Assembly: GCF_001927245.1 (NCBI RefSeq)
Contig: NZ_MJUX01000001.1
Location: 806,001 to 870,000 of the forward strand
Direction of reading: 5' to 3'
DNA: 64,000 nucleotides
DNA from: Acuticoccus yangtzensis
GTDB lineage: Bacteria > Pseudomonadota > Alphaproteobacteria > Rhizobiales > Amorphaceae
A program made the position numbers and the translations under genes. The stretch's first letter is position 1. Every line of letters begins with the position of its first letter. Shown piece by piece: positions 44,461 to 53,350 of this stretch. Below the pieces are notes generated by a model that was not told where the DNA came from, ran no database searches, and worked only from the letters and a program-made list of their open reading frames with translations.

Positions 44461-45438
44461 ATGACCTTCATGCGAACGATCACGATCGCCGCCATCCTCG
44501 CGGCCTCAGTGTCCACCGCACACGCTCAGAAGACATTGAAGTTGAACGGCGTTCAGCCGCCGTCACACCCCGTGTCGATGACCCACGAGTTCTTCGCCGA
44601 CCGGGTGAAAACCCTCACCGACGGGTCCATTAACATTGACGTCAACCATGCGCGCGCCCTCGGCGACGCCGTGGAATCGGTTCAGAGCCTGCGGGACGGC
44701 ACACTCGCCTTCGTCACCGTGTCGGCGTCGAACCTGTCGCAGATCGACCGGCGCATGGACATGTTTTCATTGCCGTTTCTATTCAAGACTGCCGATCATT
44801 ATTGGGATTATTTGACGTCCGAGAAGGCCGCGGAGTTCGTCGCGCCGCTCGAGGATCGCGGCATCCGCGTCCTCGCCTTCATGGATTCGGGCGCGCGCAA
44901 CTTCTTCGCCGGGAAGGCCATCAGGACGCCTGCCGACCTCGCCGGGCAGAAGATCCGCGTGATGGCCTCGCCGGTGCAGGTGAAGATGGTGGAGGCCATG
45001 GGCGGCACCGGCGTGCCGATCGCCTGGGGCGACCTCTACAACGCGCTGCAGACCGGCGTGGTGGACGGCGCGGAGAACAACCACCCCTCCGTGTTCACGA
45101 TGAAATTCTACGAAGTGTCCGACTACTACACGCTGGACGAACACGCCCGCATCCCGGACATGCTCATCATGTCCCAGGACGTCTATGACAGCCTGAGCGC
45201 CGACGAGCAGGCCGCCATCGACAAAGCCGCGGACGAGGCCGAAGCCTATATGCGCGGCGCCTGGGCCGCCTCCGAGCAGATGTCGCTGGAACAGCTCCGC
45301 CCCCTCTTCACCGAGATCATCGAGCCCGAGAAGCAACCCTTCATCGACGCCGTCACCCCGCTCCTGAAGGAGCAGGGCGAAGCGCTCGGCGTGACCGACG
45401 AGGTGAATTATCTCCTGGAATCGGGGAAGGACTTCTGA
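44461..45438 (+). CDS. dctP: TRAP transporter substrate-binding protein (DctP family)
   Basis: A 325-residue periplasmic binding protein with signal (MRTITIAAILAASVSTAHAQ). DctP features include LGDAVESVQSLRDGTLAFVT, MDSGARNFFAGKAIRTPADL, then KIRVMASPVQVKMVEAMGG with the Arg that grips the ligand carboxylate, and YNALQTGVVDGAENN. ATG 44461 follows GGGAG. The ligand is thus expected to be a carboxylate such as a sugar acid or keto acid. First gene of the TRAP operon. Confidence 0.95.
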   Translation: MTFMRTITIAAILAASVSTAHAQKTLKLNGVQPPSHPVSMTHEFFADRVKTLTDGSINIDVNHARALGDAVESVQSLRDGTLAFVTVSASNLSQIDRRMDMFSLPFLFKTADHYWDYLTSEKAAEFVAPLEDRGIRVLAFMDSGARNFFAGKAIRTPADLAGQKIRVMASPVQVKMVEAMGGTGVPIAWGDLYNALQTGVVDGAENNHPSVFTMKFYEVSDYYTLDEHARIPDMLIMSQDVYDSLSADEQAAIDKAADEAEAYMRGAWAASEQMSLEQLRPLFTEIIEPEKQPFIDAVTPLLKEQGEALGVTDEVNYLLESGKDF

Positions 45439-45470
45439 CCCGTCCCGCACGCTGACCGCCGAACCGGGCC

Positions 45471-45980
45471 ATGCTCGCGATCTTCAACAAGGCGGTGGAC
45501 GCCGTCGTCTGGCTGGTGCGCACGGTCGCGCTCCTCCAGGCGACGTCGCTCTTCGTCATCATCATCGCCACCGTGGTCATGCGCTACGGGTTCAACTTCG
45601 TCTTCTCCTGGTCGGAGGAGGTGCCGCGCTACCTGCTCATCTGGGTCGGCTTCCTCGGCGCCGCGGCGGGGGTGGACGCCAAGGATCACGTCGCCTTCAC
45701 GCTGCTGCACGATAAGCTGAAGGGCCTTGCCCACCGCCTCCTGTCGCTACTGCTCGACGTCGGCATCTTCGCCTTCGGGGCGGTGCTCCTCGTCTATGGC
45801 ACCGAGCTCACCGAGCGCTTCGGCGGCGACTACATGACCTCGCTGCCCTACACGAACGTGTGGTTCTATACCGCCGCCCCGGTCTCCGGCGCGCTGATGA
45901 TGCTGTTCAGCTTCCGCAACCAGCTCAACGCCTGGGCCGGCACCGAACGCGGCCCCGCCCCCACCCCGCTCTACGAATAG
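45471..45980 (+). CDS. dctQ: TRAP transporter small permease (DctQ family)
   Basis: A 169-residue protein with four membrane helices. FSWSEEVPRYLLIWVGFLGA is the diagnostic DctQ segment, followed by HVAFTLLHDKLKG. It begins 32 nt after dctP and precedes dctM by 48 nt. Together they form a Na+-driven high-affinity importer. Confidence 0.95.
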   Translation: MLAIFNKAVDAVVWLVRTVALLQATSLFVIIIATVVMRYGFNFVFSWSEEVPRYLLIWVGFLGAAAGVDAKDHVAFTLLHDKLKGLAHRLLSLLLDVGIFAFGAVLLVYGTELTERFGGDYMTSLPYTNVWFYTAAPVSGALMMLFSFRNQLNAWAGTERGPAPTPLYE

Positions 45981-46028
45981 ACCCTCACAAGAAGGCGCGC
46001 CGCCCGCGCGCGCCCGCCGGGACATGCC

Positions 46029-47318
46029 ATGACGGTCATCATCCTCTTCGTCAGCTTCATCGTGCTGCTCCTGGTGGGCATGCCGATCGCCTTCGCCATC
46101 GGCATCTCGTCCGCCATCGCGGCGATGAACATGGACGTCATGACCAACATGACGATCGTCCGGCGGATGATCTTCGGCATCAACTCCTTCCCGCTGCTCG
46201 CCGTAATCTTCTTCGTCTTCACCGGGGTGGTGATGGCGAACGGCGGCGTCGCGGGGCGCCTGGTGCGGCTGGCCGAGGTCATCGTCGGCCGCCTGCCGGG
46301 CGGGCTCGGCCAGATCAACGTCATGTCGTCGATGCTGTTCGGCGGCGTCTCGGGCTCGGCGGTGGCGGACGTCTCCTCCATCGGCCGCATGATGATCGAG
46401 GCGATGGAGAAGGACGGCTACACCCGCCGCTTCGCCACCTCCCTCACCCTCGCCTCGGCCACCATGGGGCCGATCATCCCGCCCTCGATCTCGATGATCC
46501 TCTACGCCTACATCGCCGGGTCCGTGTCCGTCGGCGGGCTGCTTCTGGCGGGCCTCACGCCTGGCCTCCTCATCGGCGGCGGGCTTCTGCTCGTCGCCTA
46601 CATCCACGGCCGCCTCTATCACAACACCCGCACGCCCAAGCTGACCGGGCGCGAGAAGCTGTCGCGGGTGGTCGACGGCGGGCTCGGCATGATGACCCTC
46701 GTCATCATCCTCGGCGGGATCACCACCGGGATCTTCACCGCCACGGAGGCCGGCGCCATCGCCTCCGTCTACGCCCTCTTCCTGACGATGGTGATCTACC
46801 GCGAGATCAAGCCGCGCCAGCTACCCACCCTCATGTGGGAGAGCGTGGTGACCACCGCGGTCGTCCTCTTCCTCATCGCCACCACGTCGATCTTCACGTT
46901 CATCCTCACCTACGAGAACGTGCCGCAGTGGATCTCGGAGAACATCCTGGGGCTGACGGACAACCGGATTCTCCTCCTCCTCATCATCAACCTTCTGCTT
47001 CTGGTGACGGGCCTCTTCATCGACCTCACCCCGGCGCTCATCATGCTGGTGCCGATCCTCCTGCCGCTGGCCGAGGCGATGGGGCTCGACCTCATCCACC
47101 TCGGCGTCATCATGGTGGTGAACCTCACCTTCGGCCTCATCACGCCGCCGGTGGGAACGGCGCTCTTCGTCGGCTGCCGCATCGCCAAGATCTCGATGGT
47201 GGAGCTGATCCCGCCGCTGATGCCGATGCTCGCCATCATGCTGGTGGTGCTCGGCATCGTCACCTACGTGCCGGAATCCTTCATGTGGGCGCCGCGCCTG
47301 TTCGGCTTCGCGCCCTGA
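46029..47318 (+). CDS. dctM: TRAP transporter large permease (DctM family)
   Basis: A 429-residue ion-transporter-type permease with about 12 helices and two re-entrant motifs. FGGVSGSAVADVSSIGRMMI near residue 108 and MGPIIPPSISMILYAYIAGS near 150 are the conserved DctM blocks, with LTFGLITPPVGTALFVG in the second half. Complete, so the TRAP system at 44461-47318 should be functional. Confidence 0.96.
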   Translation: MTVIILFVSFIVLLLVGMPIAFAIGISSAIAAMNMDVMTNMTIVRRMIFGINSFPLLAVIFFVFTGVVMANGGVAGRLVRLAEVIVGRLPGGLGQINVMSSMLFGGVSGSAVADVSSIGRMMIEAMEKDGYTRRFATSLTLASATMGPIIPPSISMILYAYIAGSVSVGGLLLAGLTPGLLIGGGLLLVAYIHGRLYHNTRTPKLTGREKLSRVVDGGLGMMTLVIILGGITTGIFTATEAGAIASVYALFLTMVIYREIKPRQLPTLMWESVVTTAVVLFLIATTSIFTFILTYENVPQWISENILGLTDNRILLLLIINLLLLVTGLFIDLTPALIMLVPILLPLAEAMGLDLIHLGVIMVVNLTFGLITPPVGTALFVGCRIAKISMVELIPPLMPMLAIMLVVLGIVTYVPESFMWAPRLFGFAP

Positions 47319-47334
47319 GCCCCGCGCAAACCCC

Positions 47335-47386
47335 GGCGCCTCGTCCATTGCGCCGTCCGCGGCGCCTCGCCCAATGGTGAGGCGCC
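47335..47386. terminator. Compound hairpin between convergent dctM and receiver gene
   Basis: GGCGCCTC (47335-47342) plus CCATTG (47345-47350) pair with CAATGG (47372-47377) plus GAGGCGCC (47379-47386), giving a 14-bp stem with a small 2/1 internal loop. The loop itself folds into GCGCCG/CGGCGC. Its location between two convergent genes suggests a bidirectional terminator, though no T-run is present. Confidence 0.5.
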
Positions 47387-47407
47387 TCGCGCTGGCAGGC
47401 CGGTGCC

Positions 47408-47836
47408 TCAGTGTCCCGGAAGCCGGGCCACGCCGAGCCAGTATTTCATCATCGTCTCGAACGCGCTGAAATAGGTCTGCAGATCCACCGGCTTGACGAA
47501 GAAGCTGTTCGCGCCGGCCTCATAGCAGAAGTCAACGTCCGCCGGGTTGTCCGACGTCGTCAGGATGATCACCGGAATCTTGCGAGTCGCGCTGTCGGCC
47601 TTCAGGCGGGTCAGCACCTCTCGCCCGTCCACCCCCGGCATGTTGAGATCGAGGAAGATGAGGTCCGGCCGCTCGGCAGTCCCGCCATCCGCCGAAAACA
47701 GCGCGGTCAGCGCCTTCGTCCCCCCGGCGCAATGGATCAAACCCACCTCACGCCCGGCCATGTCGATGAGTTCGGCGAAGAGTTCGGCATCCTCACGGCT
47801 GTCGTCGATCAGCATCACGGTGGCGCGCTGTGTCAT
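47408..47836 (-). CDS. Receiver-only response regulator (Rcp1/phytochrome-type)
   Basis: A 142-residue receiver: VMLIDDSREDAELF near residues 7-20, phospho-Asp in LIFLDLNMPGVDGREVL, Thr in IILTTSDNPAD and Lys in FFVKPVD. The NMPG and TSDNPADV wording matches the Rcp1-like receivers found with bacteriophytochrome kinases. Its ATG overlaps the upstream kinase stop by 4 bp, so the two are translated together. Confidence 0.94.
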   Translation of the reverse strand: MTQRATVMLIDDSREDAELFAELIDMAGREVGLIHCAGGTKALTALFSADGGTAERPDLIFLDLNMPGVDGREVLTRLKADSATRKIPVIILTTSDNPADVDFCYEAGANSFFVKPVDLQTYFSAFETMMKYWLGVARLPGH

Positions 47837-50307
47837 GCGACCAGACGGTCCTTCCCTTCGCTCGCCGCCGACGCCTTGCCGGCCCCTCGCACAAGAGGGA
47901 GCGTGAAATAGAAGACTGTGCCCGAACCCGGTTCCGACACAAGTCCGACACGTCCCCCTTCCTCCTCTACGATCTGCTTGACGAAGGCCAGCCCCATCCC
48001 CGTCCCCTCGCCGAAGACAGGGTCTTCATGCACCCGGCTGAAGACGCGGAACACCTTGTCACGGTGGGCGGGCGCGATGCCGATGCCATTGTCGGCGACG
48101 TAGAAGGCATCGCGGTAAGTCTCGCCGCCCACATCCGCCGTGTCGGTGAAGCCGATGCGCACCCGCCGCAAAGGCGCGCGGTTGTAGAGCACTGCATTCG
48201 ACACGAGGTTCTGGAACACCGTCCGCAGCCGCTCCGGCGCCATCCGCACCCGCGGCAACGGCGTCTCGACGATGATCTCCGCCCCCGCCTCGTCCAGTGT
48301 CTCGGCCATCAGATCGCGCAGCACCGCCACCGACAGCTCGGTGTCCACGGACCGGCGCGGCCCCGCCGCCCGCTTCAACCGCGCGAAGTCGAGCAGCGCG
48401 GTGATGATCTCGTCGGAGCGCACGCACAGATCCACCATCCGCTGCACGCGCTTGCGCATGGGCGGCGCCAGCTTGCTGCCGAGCAGAAAATGGGCGTTGA
48501 TGGCGATGCCCCTCAGCGGCGTGCGCAGGTCGTGCGAGGCGACGAAGGCGAACTCGTCGAGCTCGTGATTGGACCGGGCCAGCGCGCGGTTCAAACGGTC
48601 CAGCTCCACGTTCGCCGCCTCCACCGCGGCGAGGTGAGTGCGCTCGATCCGGCGCGACCAAAAAAGCGCCAGTGTCCACCCCAGGAGCAGGATGACGATG
48701 CCCGCCAGCGCCCCCGCCGTGAGCCTCAGCCGGGACGTGGTCCAGAACGTGGGCGCGCCGAACCACTTCTGATCCAGCGCCTGATATTCGGCCGACACCA
48801 GATAGCCCGGAATGATGCCGTTCAGCCGCTCGCGCACGGCGCCGAGGCCGAACCTGAGCGCGGGGGCGCGCACCGTCGACAGCACCGGCGGCACGATCTC
48901 CACCACGTCGTTTTCCTTGCCCGTTTCGGCAAGATATTTGAGGAACGGCGCGGTCGGGACCAAGGCGGCCGCCACCTGTCCCGTGAGCAGCAGGTCCAGA
49001 ATCTCGCCCCGCCGCTCCGACGTGACGATCCGCACATCCGGCACGTGGGCGAGAAGCGCCCGCGCGTGGCTCTGCCGCTCGATCGCCACCGCGCGGCCTT
49101 CGAGGTCCGCCACCGTGCCGACCGCGGCCGAATCTCCCGGCCGCACGAAAAGCGACCAGGAATCGGTCTTGATCGGCAGCGTGAAGTCCATGATGCGCGC
49201 ACGCTCTTCGGTCACGCCGACCTGGGCGAGCATGTCGTAGGTGCCGGGACGCGGCCCCTCGGCGAAGATGTCCCGGTCAATCGGCTTGAACACGAGCCGA
49301 AGGTCCGCCCGCGCCGCGAGGTCCCGCATCACGTCCACCGCGAAACCGCCGACCGTGCCGTCCGCGTAGATCTCCTGGAAGGGCGGGAAATGGGTGACGC
49401 CCACCGTGAGCACGTCGGGAACCGGCGGCGCGCCCTCCAGCATGTAGCGGGCCTTGATCTGGTCGAGCCGGCCGTCGGCGGCCATGGCGGCGAGCGCACC
49501 GTTGATCGCCGGCAGAAGATGGGCATGGCGCTTGTTCACGCTGAGGCTCAGCGCACTCGCCGACAAGGGCTGGCCGACAGCGACGATGCGGTCGTCCATC
49601 TTCAGGCTTCGGGCGACGGCCATCGCGAAGGTTTCGCTGAGGATCAGCCCGTCGATCCGCTCCTCCAGGAGCCGCAGCAGCGCCAATTCGAAATGGGCGA
49701 ATTCCACCAGGGTGTTGCGCCGGCCGATCTCCGACATGGCAAATTCGGCCACCGGCGGGACGATCCCGATCCGCAGCCGCGAGACCGTCTCCGGATCGAC
49801 CCCCGCCGCGCGCTCAGCCAGCATGTAGAGCCGCACGCGAACGTTGGCGAAGGGATCGGAACGGACGACGTCGGGCCCGAAGTTCGTTCTGTCCAGGCCG
49901 GGGAACATGTCGCTGCGTCCGTCGCGCATCGACTGGACGACGTCGCGCGGCGTTTCCATCGCGCGGTAGCTGGGAACGCGGCCGATGCGCGCCAGCACCT
50001 CGTCGATGATCTCCGCATAGGCGCCCGAGAGGCTGCCGTCCCGATTCTCGTAGAAGATCGGCTTCGTGTTGCCGTAGGGCACGATGATCGGCGCGTCATC
50101 CGGCGGCGCGGCATCCGGGGCCGCAGTAGAGGGGGCCGCAGTATCGGGGGACGCGCTGTCGAGCGGCACAACGGCCCCCGGCGCATACTCCGCAAAGGGC
50201 GCGACTTCAGCGGCATCACCGTCCTGTGCCGCGGCTCCGCTGCCGTGCGCGCACAGGAGCGCCGCCACCACACATCCCCGCACGAAACGCGACCACTTGT
50301 CCCCCAT
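47833..50307 (-). CDS. Histidine kinase with two periplasmic Venus-flytrap (SBP_bac_3-like) sensor domains
   Basis: About 824 residues. ATG 50307 gives an immediate signal sequence (FVRGCVVAALLCAHGSGAAA). Two solute-binding-type domains follow: the first about residues 72-290 (IIVPYGNTKPIFYENRDG) and the second about 298-520 (LTVGVTHFPPFQEIYADG, FAVDVMRDLAARADL, DMLAQVGVTEERA). A single membrane helix lies near 545-563. The cytoplasmic DHp begins near EFAFVASHDLRTPLRGIAIN and the ATPase domain has FQNLVSNAVLYN, VADNGIGI and GTGMGLAFVK. There is no HAMP or PAS domain in between. BvgS has a similar double flytrap, but the kinase core here is of the phytochrome-associated kind. Confidence 0.93.
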   Translation of the reverse strand: MGDKWSRFVRGCVVAALLCAHGSGAAAQDGDAAEVAPFAEYAPGAVVPLDSASPDTAAPSTAAPDAAPPDDAPIIVPYGNTKPIFYENRDGSLSGAYAEIIDEVLARIGRVPSYRAMETPRDVVQSMRDGRSDMFPGLDRTNFGPDVVRSDPFANVRVRLYMLAERAAGVDPETVSRLRIGIVPPVAEFAMSEIGRRNTLVEFAHFELALLRLLEERIDGLILSETFAMAVARSLKMDDRIVAVGQPLSASALSLSVNKRHAHLLPAINGALAAMAADGRLDQIKARYMLEGAPPVPDVLTVGVTHFPPFQEIYADGTVGGFAVDVMRDLAARADLRLVFKPIDRDIFAEGPRPGTYDMLAQVGVTEERARIMDFTLPIKTDSWSLFVRPGDSAAVGTVADLEGRAVAIERQSHARALLAHVPDVRIVTSERRGEILDLLLTGQVAAALVPTAPFLKYLAETGKENDVVEIVPPVLSTVRAPALRFGLGAVRERLNGIIPGYLVSAEYQALDQKWFGAPTFWTTSRLRLTAGALAGIVILLLGWTLALFWSRRIERTHLAAVEAANVELDRLNRALARSNHELDEFAFVASHDLRTPLRGIAINAHFLLGSKLAPPMRKRVQRMVDLCVRSDEIITALLDFARLKRAAGPRRSVDTELSVAVLRDLMAETLDEAGAEIIVETPLPRVRMAPERLRTVFQNLVSNAVLYNRAPLRRVRIGFTDTADVGGETYRDAFYVADNGIGIAPAHRDKVFRVFSRVHEDPVFGEGTGMGLAFVKQIVEEEGGRVGLVSEPGSGTVFYFTLPLVRGAGKASAASEGKDRLVA

Positions 50308-50436
50308 CGCCTCGCATTCCCTGTGGCACTCACGCACCCTTTGCGTCGGTGCTACCACAGGGTGGGAATCGCGTCGCGGCAACAACTTGTAAAATCGTTC
50401 GGCAGTTCAGGCTCGGCACGGCTTTGCGGCGGGGCA

Positions 50437-50461
50437 GGGCCGGAGCTGGGAGAGCCGGCCC
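50437..50461 (-). terminator. Possible terminator hairpin after the ggt-like gene
   Basis: GGGCCGG (50437-50443) and CCGGCCC (50455-50461) form a 7-bp GC stem with an 11-nt loop, 24 nt downstream of the ggt-like stop on the minus strand. No T-run, so tentative. Confidence 0.3.
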
Positions 50462-50484
50462 GCTCCCCCGCCCCAATCGCGATT

Positions 50485-51903
50485 TCAGAACACCGGCAAC
50501 GCCGACGCGCCGGTGCGCGGATCCACCGCGGCCTGATGCGGCCGGCCCGGCATCACGGTGAGGATCTGGTGCACCGACCGAAGCGCCATCGCCGCCACCG
50601 GGTCGGCGCCGGGCGCCGCCGCCCCCGGCTCGGCCGTCAGCCTGTCCGCCGCGTCGAGCGCCCAGCGCGGCCGGGTGATCGCCTCCGCAGGCTCGTCCCC
50701 CGCCAGCAGATGCGCCAGCGCCTGCACGTTCCACGGCAGTTGATTGACGCCACCGGGGGTCGCACCGGCGTCGAGCCTTGCGCCCCGCTCCAGCGCGAAG
50801 GCATGCACCGTGGTCGGCGGCACGCGGCCGGGACGCGGCGCGGCCAGCGCATCCGCCGGGGCCGAAAGGTCGAAGCCGCGGCCGGGGCGGTTGTTCAGCA
50901 CCAACCCGTCGTCCAGCACCAGGCCCGACGCGAACTGCGGGAACGAGTTGCTGTGCAGCACCACCGCCACGTTGCCCTCCGCATCCGCCGCGGTGACGCA
51001 GGATGTGCCGCCGTCCGTTCCGCCGCGCCCCGCAGAGCGCGCCGCCGCCTTCACCGCGCGCACGATCTCGGGCAGGCGCTCCAGGGGTTCGCCCGCCGCG
51101 CAGCGCACCGCCTCGGCGAGCGCCGGGCCATGGGTCGGCGCCGGGGTCACGTGGAGCACCGCGCCGTCCAGATCCACCGCGTGCGCCGGTGCGCCCACCG
51201 CCGGGCGCTGCGCGAAGTCCGCCCGCGCCATCACGCCGCCGCGCGCCGCCACGAATGCCGCCAACGCGTCGCCGTGCGGCCCGTCGAACAGCCCCGCCCC
51301 GCGCTCGGCAAAGCGCGTCAGCCAGGCGCCGAGGCCCGGCAGGCGGCGCACGTCGCCCACCTGCGGCACCCGCCCGCCCGGCGCATAGGGATTGTCAGGG
51401 CTGTAGCGCGCCAGAACCGGCAGCGCCTCCGTGAGATAGCCGAGCGCGAGCGCGCTCCACTCCACGCCTTCCTCCGCCGCCCGCACCGCAGGCGCCACCA
51501 GCGTCGCAAGGTCCTGCCGCGCCATCGCGTGAAGCCGCGCATACCCGTCCGGCGCACCGGGCACGCCGACCGACAGCGGCCCCACCCGCTCAGGCCGCGC
51601 CTCGGCAAGCCCCAGCGCCCCCGCGCCGACGCTCACCACCGTCTCCACCGGCCCGCCAGCGCGGCGGTAGAGCGCCACGAGATCACCCGCCAAGCCGCAC
51701 TTCATCGGCAGGAGGACGGTCTCCATGAAGGCCGCCGCCAGCACCGCGTCGAACGCGTTGCCGCCGCGCGCGAGGGCCGCCGCCCCCGCCGCCGTCGCCC
51801 CCGGATGCGCCGAGGTGACCACCGCCGGTCCCGCCACCCGCGCGTTGCGGGCGAGCACCGCGCGAAGGGCGTCCGCCTCCGCCTCCGTGGATGGGCCCGT
51901 CAC
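50485..51903 (-). CDS. ggt: Gamma-glutamyltransferase-like Ntn hydrolase
   Basis: About 472 residues, shorter than the usual 530-580. The N-terminal half has SAHPGATAAGAAALARGGNA, MKCGLAGDLVALY and SVGVPGAPDGYARLH. The autoprocessing site is in GGTDGGTSCVTAADAEGNVA, where the Thr of GTSC aligns with the catalytic Thr of GGT; FPQFASGLVLDDGLVLNN follows. No signal peptide, so it is likely cytoplasmic. The GTG start overlaps the ALDH stop by 4 bp (GTGA), placing it in the dioxygenase-ALDH operon. It could hydrolyse an amide in the pathway rather than glutathione. Confidence 0.88.
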   Translation of the reverse strand: MTGPSTEAEADALRAVLARNARVAGPAVVTSAHPGATAAGAAALARGGNAFDAVLAAAFMETVLLPMKCGLAGDLVALYRRAGGPVETVVSVGAGALGLAEARPERVGPLSVGVPGAPDGYARLHAMARQDLATLVAPAVRAAEEGVEWSALALGYLTEALPVLARYSPDNPYAPGGRVPQVGDVRRLPGLGAWLTRFAERGAGLFDGPHGDALAAFVAARGGVMARADFAQRPAVGAPAHAVDLDGAVLHVTPAPTHGPALAEAVRCAAGEPLERLPEIVRAVKAAARSAGRGGTDGGTSCVTAADAEGNVAVVLHSNSFPQFASGLVLDDGLVLNNRPGRGFDLSAPADALAAPRPGRVPPTTVHAFALERGARLDAGATPGGVNQLPWNVQALAHLLAGDEPAEAITRPRWALDAADRLTAEPGAAAPGADPVAAMALRSVHQILTVMPGRPHQAAVDPRTGASALPVF

Positions 51904-53324
51904 AACGCGAACCCGGTGAAGCGCACCTGCGACATCTCCTCGATGGCGTAGCGCACGCCCTCGCGCCCGACGCCGCTCTTCTTCATGCCACCGAACGGGT
52001 ACATGTCGAGCCGGAAGCGGCTCGCCTCGTTGATCCAGAGCGAACCCACCTCGAACTCCTCGGAAAGCCGCATCGCCGTCGCGAGCGACGCCGTGAAGGC
52101 CGCGCCCTGCAGGCCGAAGGGCGAGTCGTTGGCCATCGCGATCGCCTCGTCCAAGGTGTCGAACGGGGCCAGCAGCGCCAGCGGGCCGAACACCTCGTCC
52201 CGCCACAGCGCCGCCGTGGCCGGAACCTCGGCGAAGATGCCGGGCGAGACGATGCACCCGGTCCGCTCCGGCATCATCAGCGCCCTTGCCCCCGCGGCGA
52301 CGGCGCCCTCGGCCATCGCCATCACCCGGTCCGCCGCCGCGGCGTGGACCATCGGGCCGACGTCGGTCGCGGGGTCCGCCGCATCGCCCACCTTCAGCCG
52401 GTGCGCCGCGGCCACGAATTTCTCCGCGAAGGCATCGAACACCGGCCGCTCGACCAGAATGCGCTGGGCCGAGATGCACTGCTGCCCGCTCGCCTCGAAC
52501 GCCGCACCCGCGATCTTCGCGGCGGCGGCGCCGACGTCCGCATCGGCGAAGACGAGGTTGGCGGCGTTCGACCCTAGCTCGGCGGCGAACTTCTTCGCCC
52601 CCGCCGCCCGTGCGATCGCCTCGCCCGCCGCCGTGGCGCCGGTGAAGGACACCATCGCCACGTCCTCGTGCGCGGCCAGCGCCAGCGCGGTCTCGCGGTC
52701 GCCGGTGACCACATTGAAGAGCCCCGCCGGAACGCCCGCCGCCACGAAGGCGCGCGCCGCCCTCAGCGCCGCGCGGGTGCCGCCGGGCGCCGGCTTCACC
52801 ACCACCGCGTTGCCCGCCGCCAGCGCCGGGGCGACCTTCTGGACGAGCAGGTTGATCGGCGCGTTGAACGGCGTGATCGCCCCCACCACGCCAAACGGCA
52901 CCCGCCGCGTGAAGCCGAAATGGGCGCGCCCGTTCGGCACCGCGTCGACGGGCAGCGTCTCGCCGCCCATCTGCGTCAGCGCGTTGGCGGTCGCCTCCAG
53001 AAAGGCCCCGCCGCGCCCCGCCTCGAACTTCGCCGCGCGGATCGGCTTGCCGATGTCATCCGAGATGAGGTCGGCGATCGCGTCCGCATCCGCGTTCAGC
53101 GCGGCGGCCGCGGCGCGCAGCCACCCCGCCCGGTCGGCTACCGTGGCGCGGCGGTGGGCGAGGAACGTCGCCTTGGCCGCCGCCACCGCCGCGTCCACAC
53201 CGGACGCACCGGCCTCGACCAGCTCGCCGATCACCGCCCCGTCGGACGGGCGCACCAGCGTCGTCGACGGGCCGTCGGCGGGCACGTCCGCCGCGCCCAC
53301 GAAAGGTGTCAGCCGCACGCTCAC
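51900..53324 (-). CDS. NAD(P)-dependent aldehyde dehydrogenase
   Basis: About 474 residues. FTGATAAGEAI (cofactor loop), AAELGSNAANLVFADAD with the general-base Glu, GQQCISAQRILV with the nucleophilic Cys and DEVFGPLALLAPF are the standard ALDH blocks. There is no ATG; GTG at 53324 (after GAGGGCGGGGGG) is favoured, with 53339 and 53318 as alternatives. It lies 26 nt after the LigB-type dioxygenase gene. Ring-opening by that enzyme would produce a semialdehyde, which this protein could oxidise. Confidence 0.91.
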   Translation of the reverse strand: MSVRLTPFVGAADVPADGPSTTLVRPSDGAVIGELVEAGASGVDAAVAAAKATFLAHRRATVADRAGWLRAAAAALNADADAIADLISDDIGKPIRAAKFEAGRGGAFLEATANALTQMGGETLPVDAVPNGRAHFGFTRRVPFGVVGAITPFNAPINLLVQKVAPALAAGNAVVVKPAPGGTRAALRAARAFVAAGVPAGLFNVVTGDRETALALAAHEDVAMVSFTGATAAGEAIARAAGAKKFAAELGSNAANLVFADADVGAAAAKIAGAAFEASGQQCISAQRILVERPVFDAFAEKFVAAAHRLKVGDAADPATDVGPMVHAAAADRVMAMAEGAVAAGARALMMPERTGCIVSPGIFAEVPATAALWRDEVFGPLALLAPFDTLDEAIAMANDSPFGLQGAAFTASLATAMRLSEEFEVGSLWINEASRFRLDMYPFGGMKKSGVGREGVRYAIEEMSQVRFTGFAL

Positions 53325-53350
53325 GCCCCCCGCCCTCACGCTCCCCGCCG

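Noticed and set aside
47830-51951. A 1,373-residue rightward open frame
   Set aside because: It lies opposite the flytrap kinase and ggt-like gene and has antisense composition (His/Arg-rich), with no start signal.
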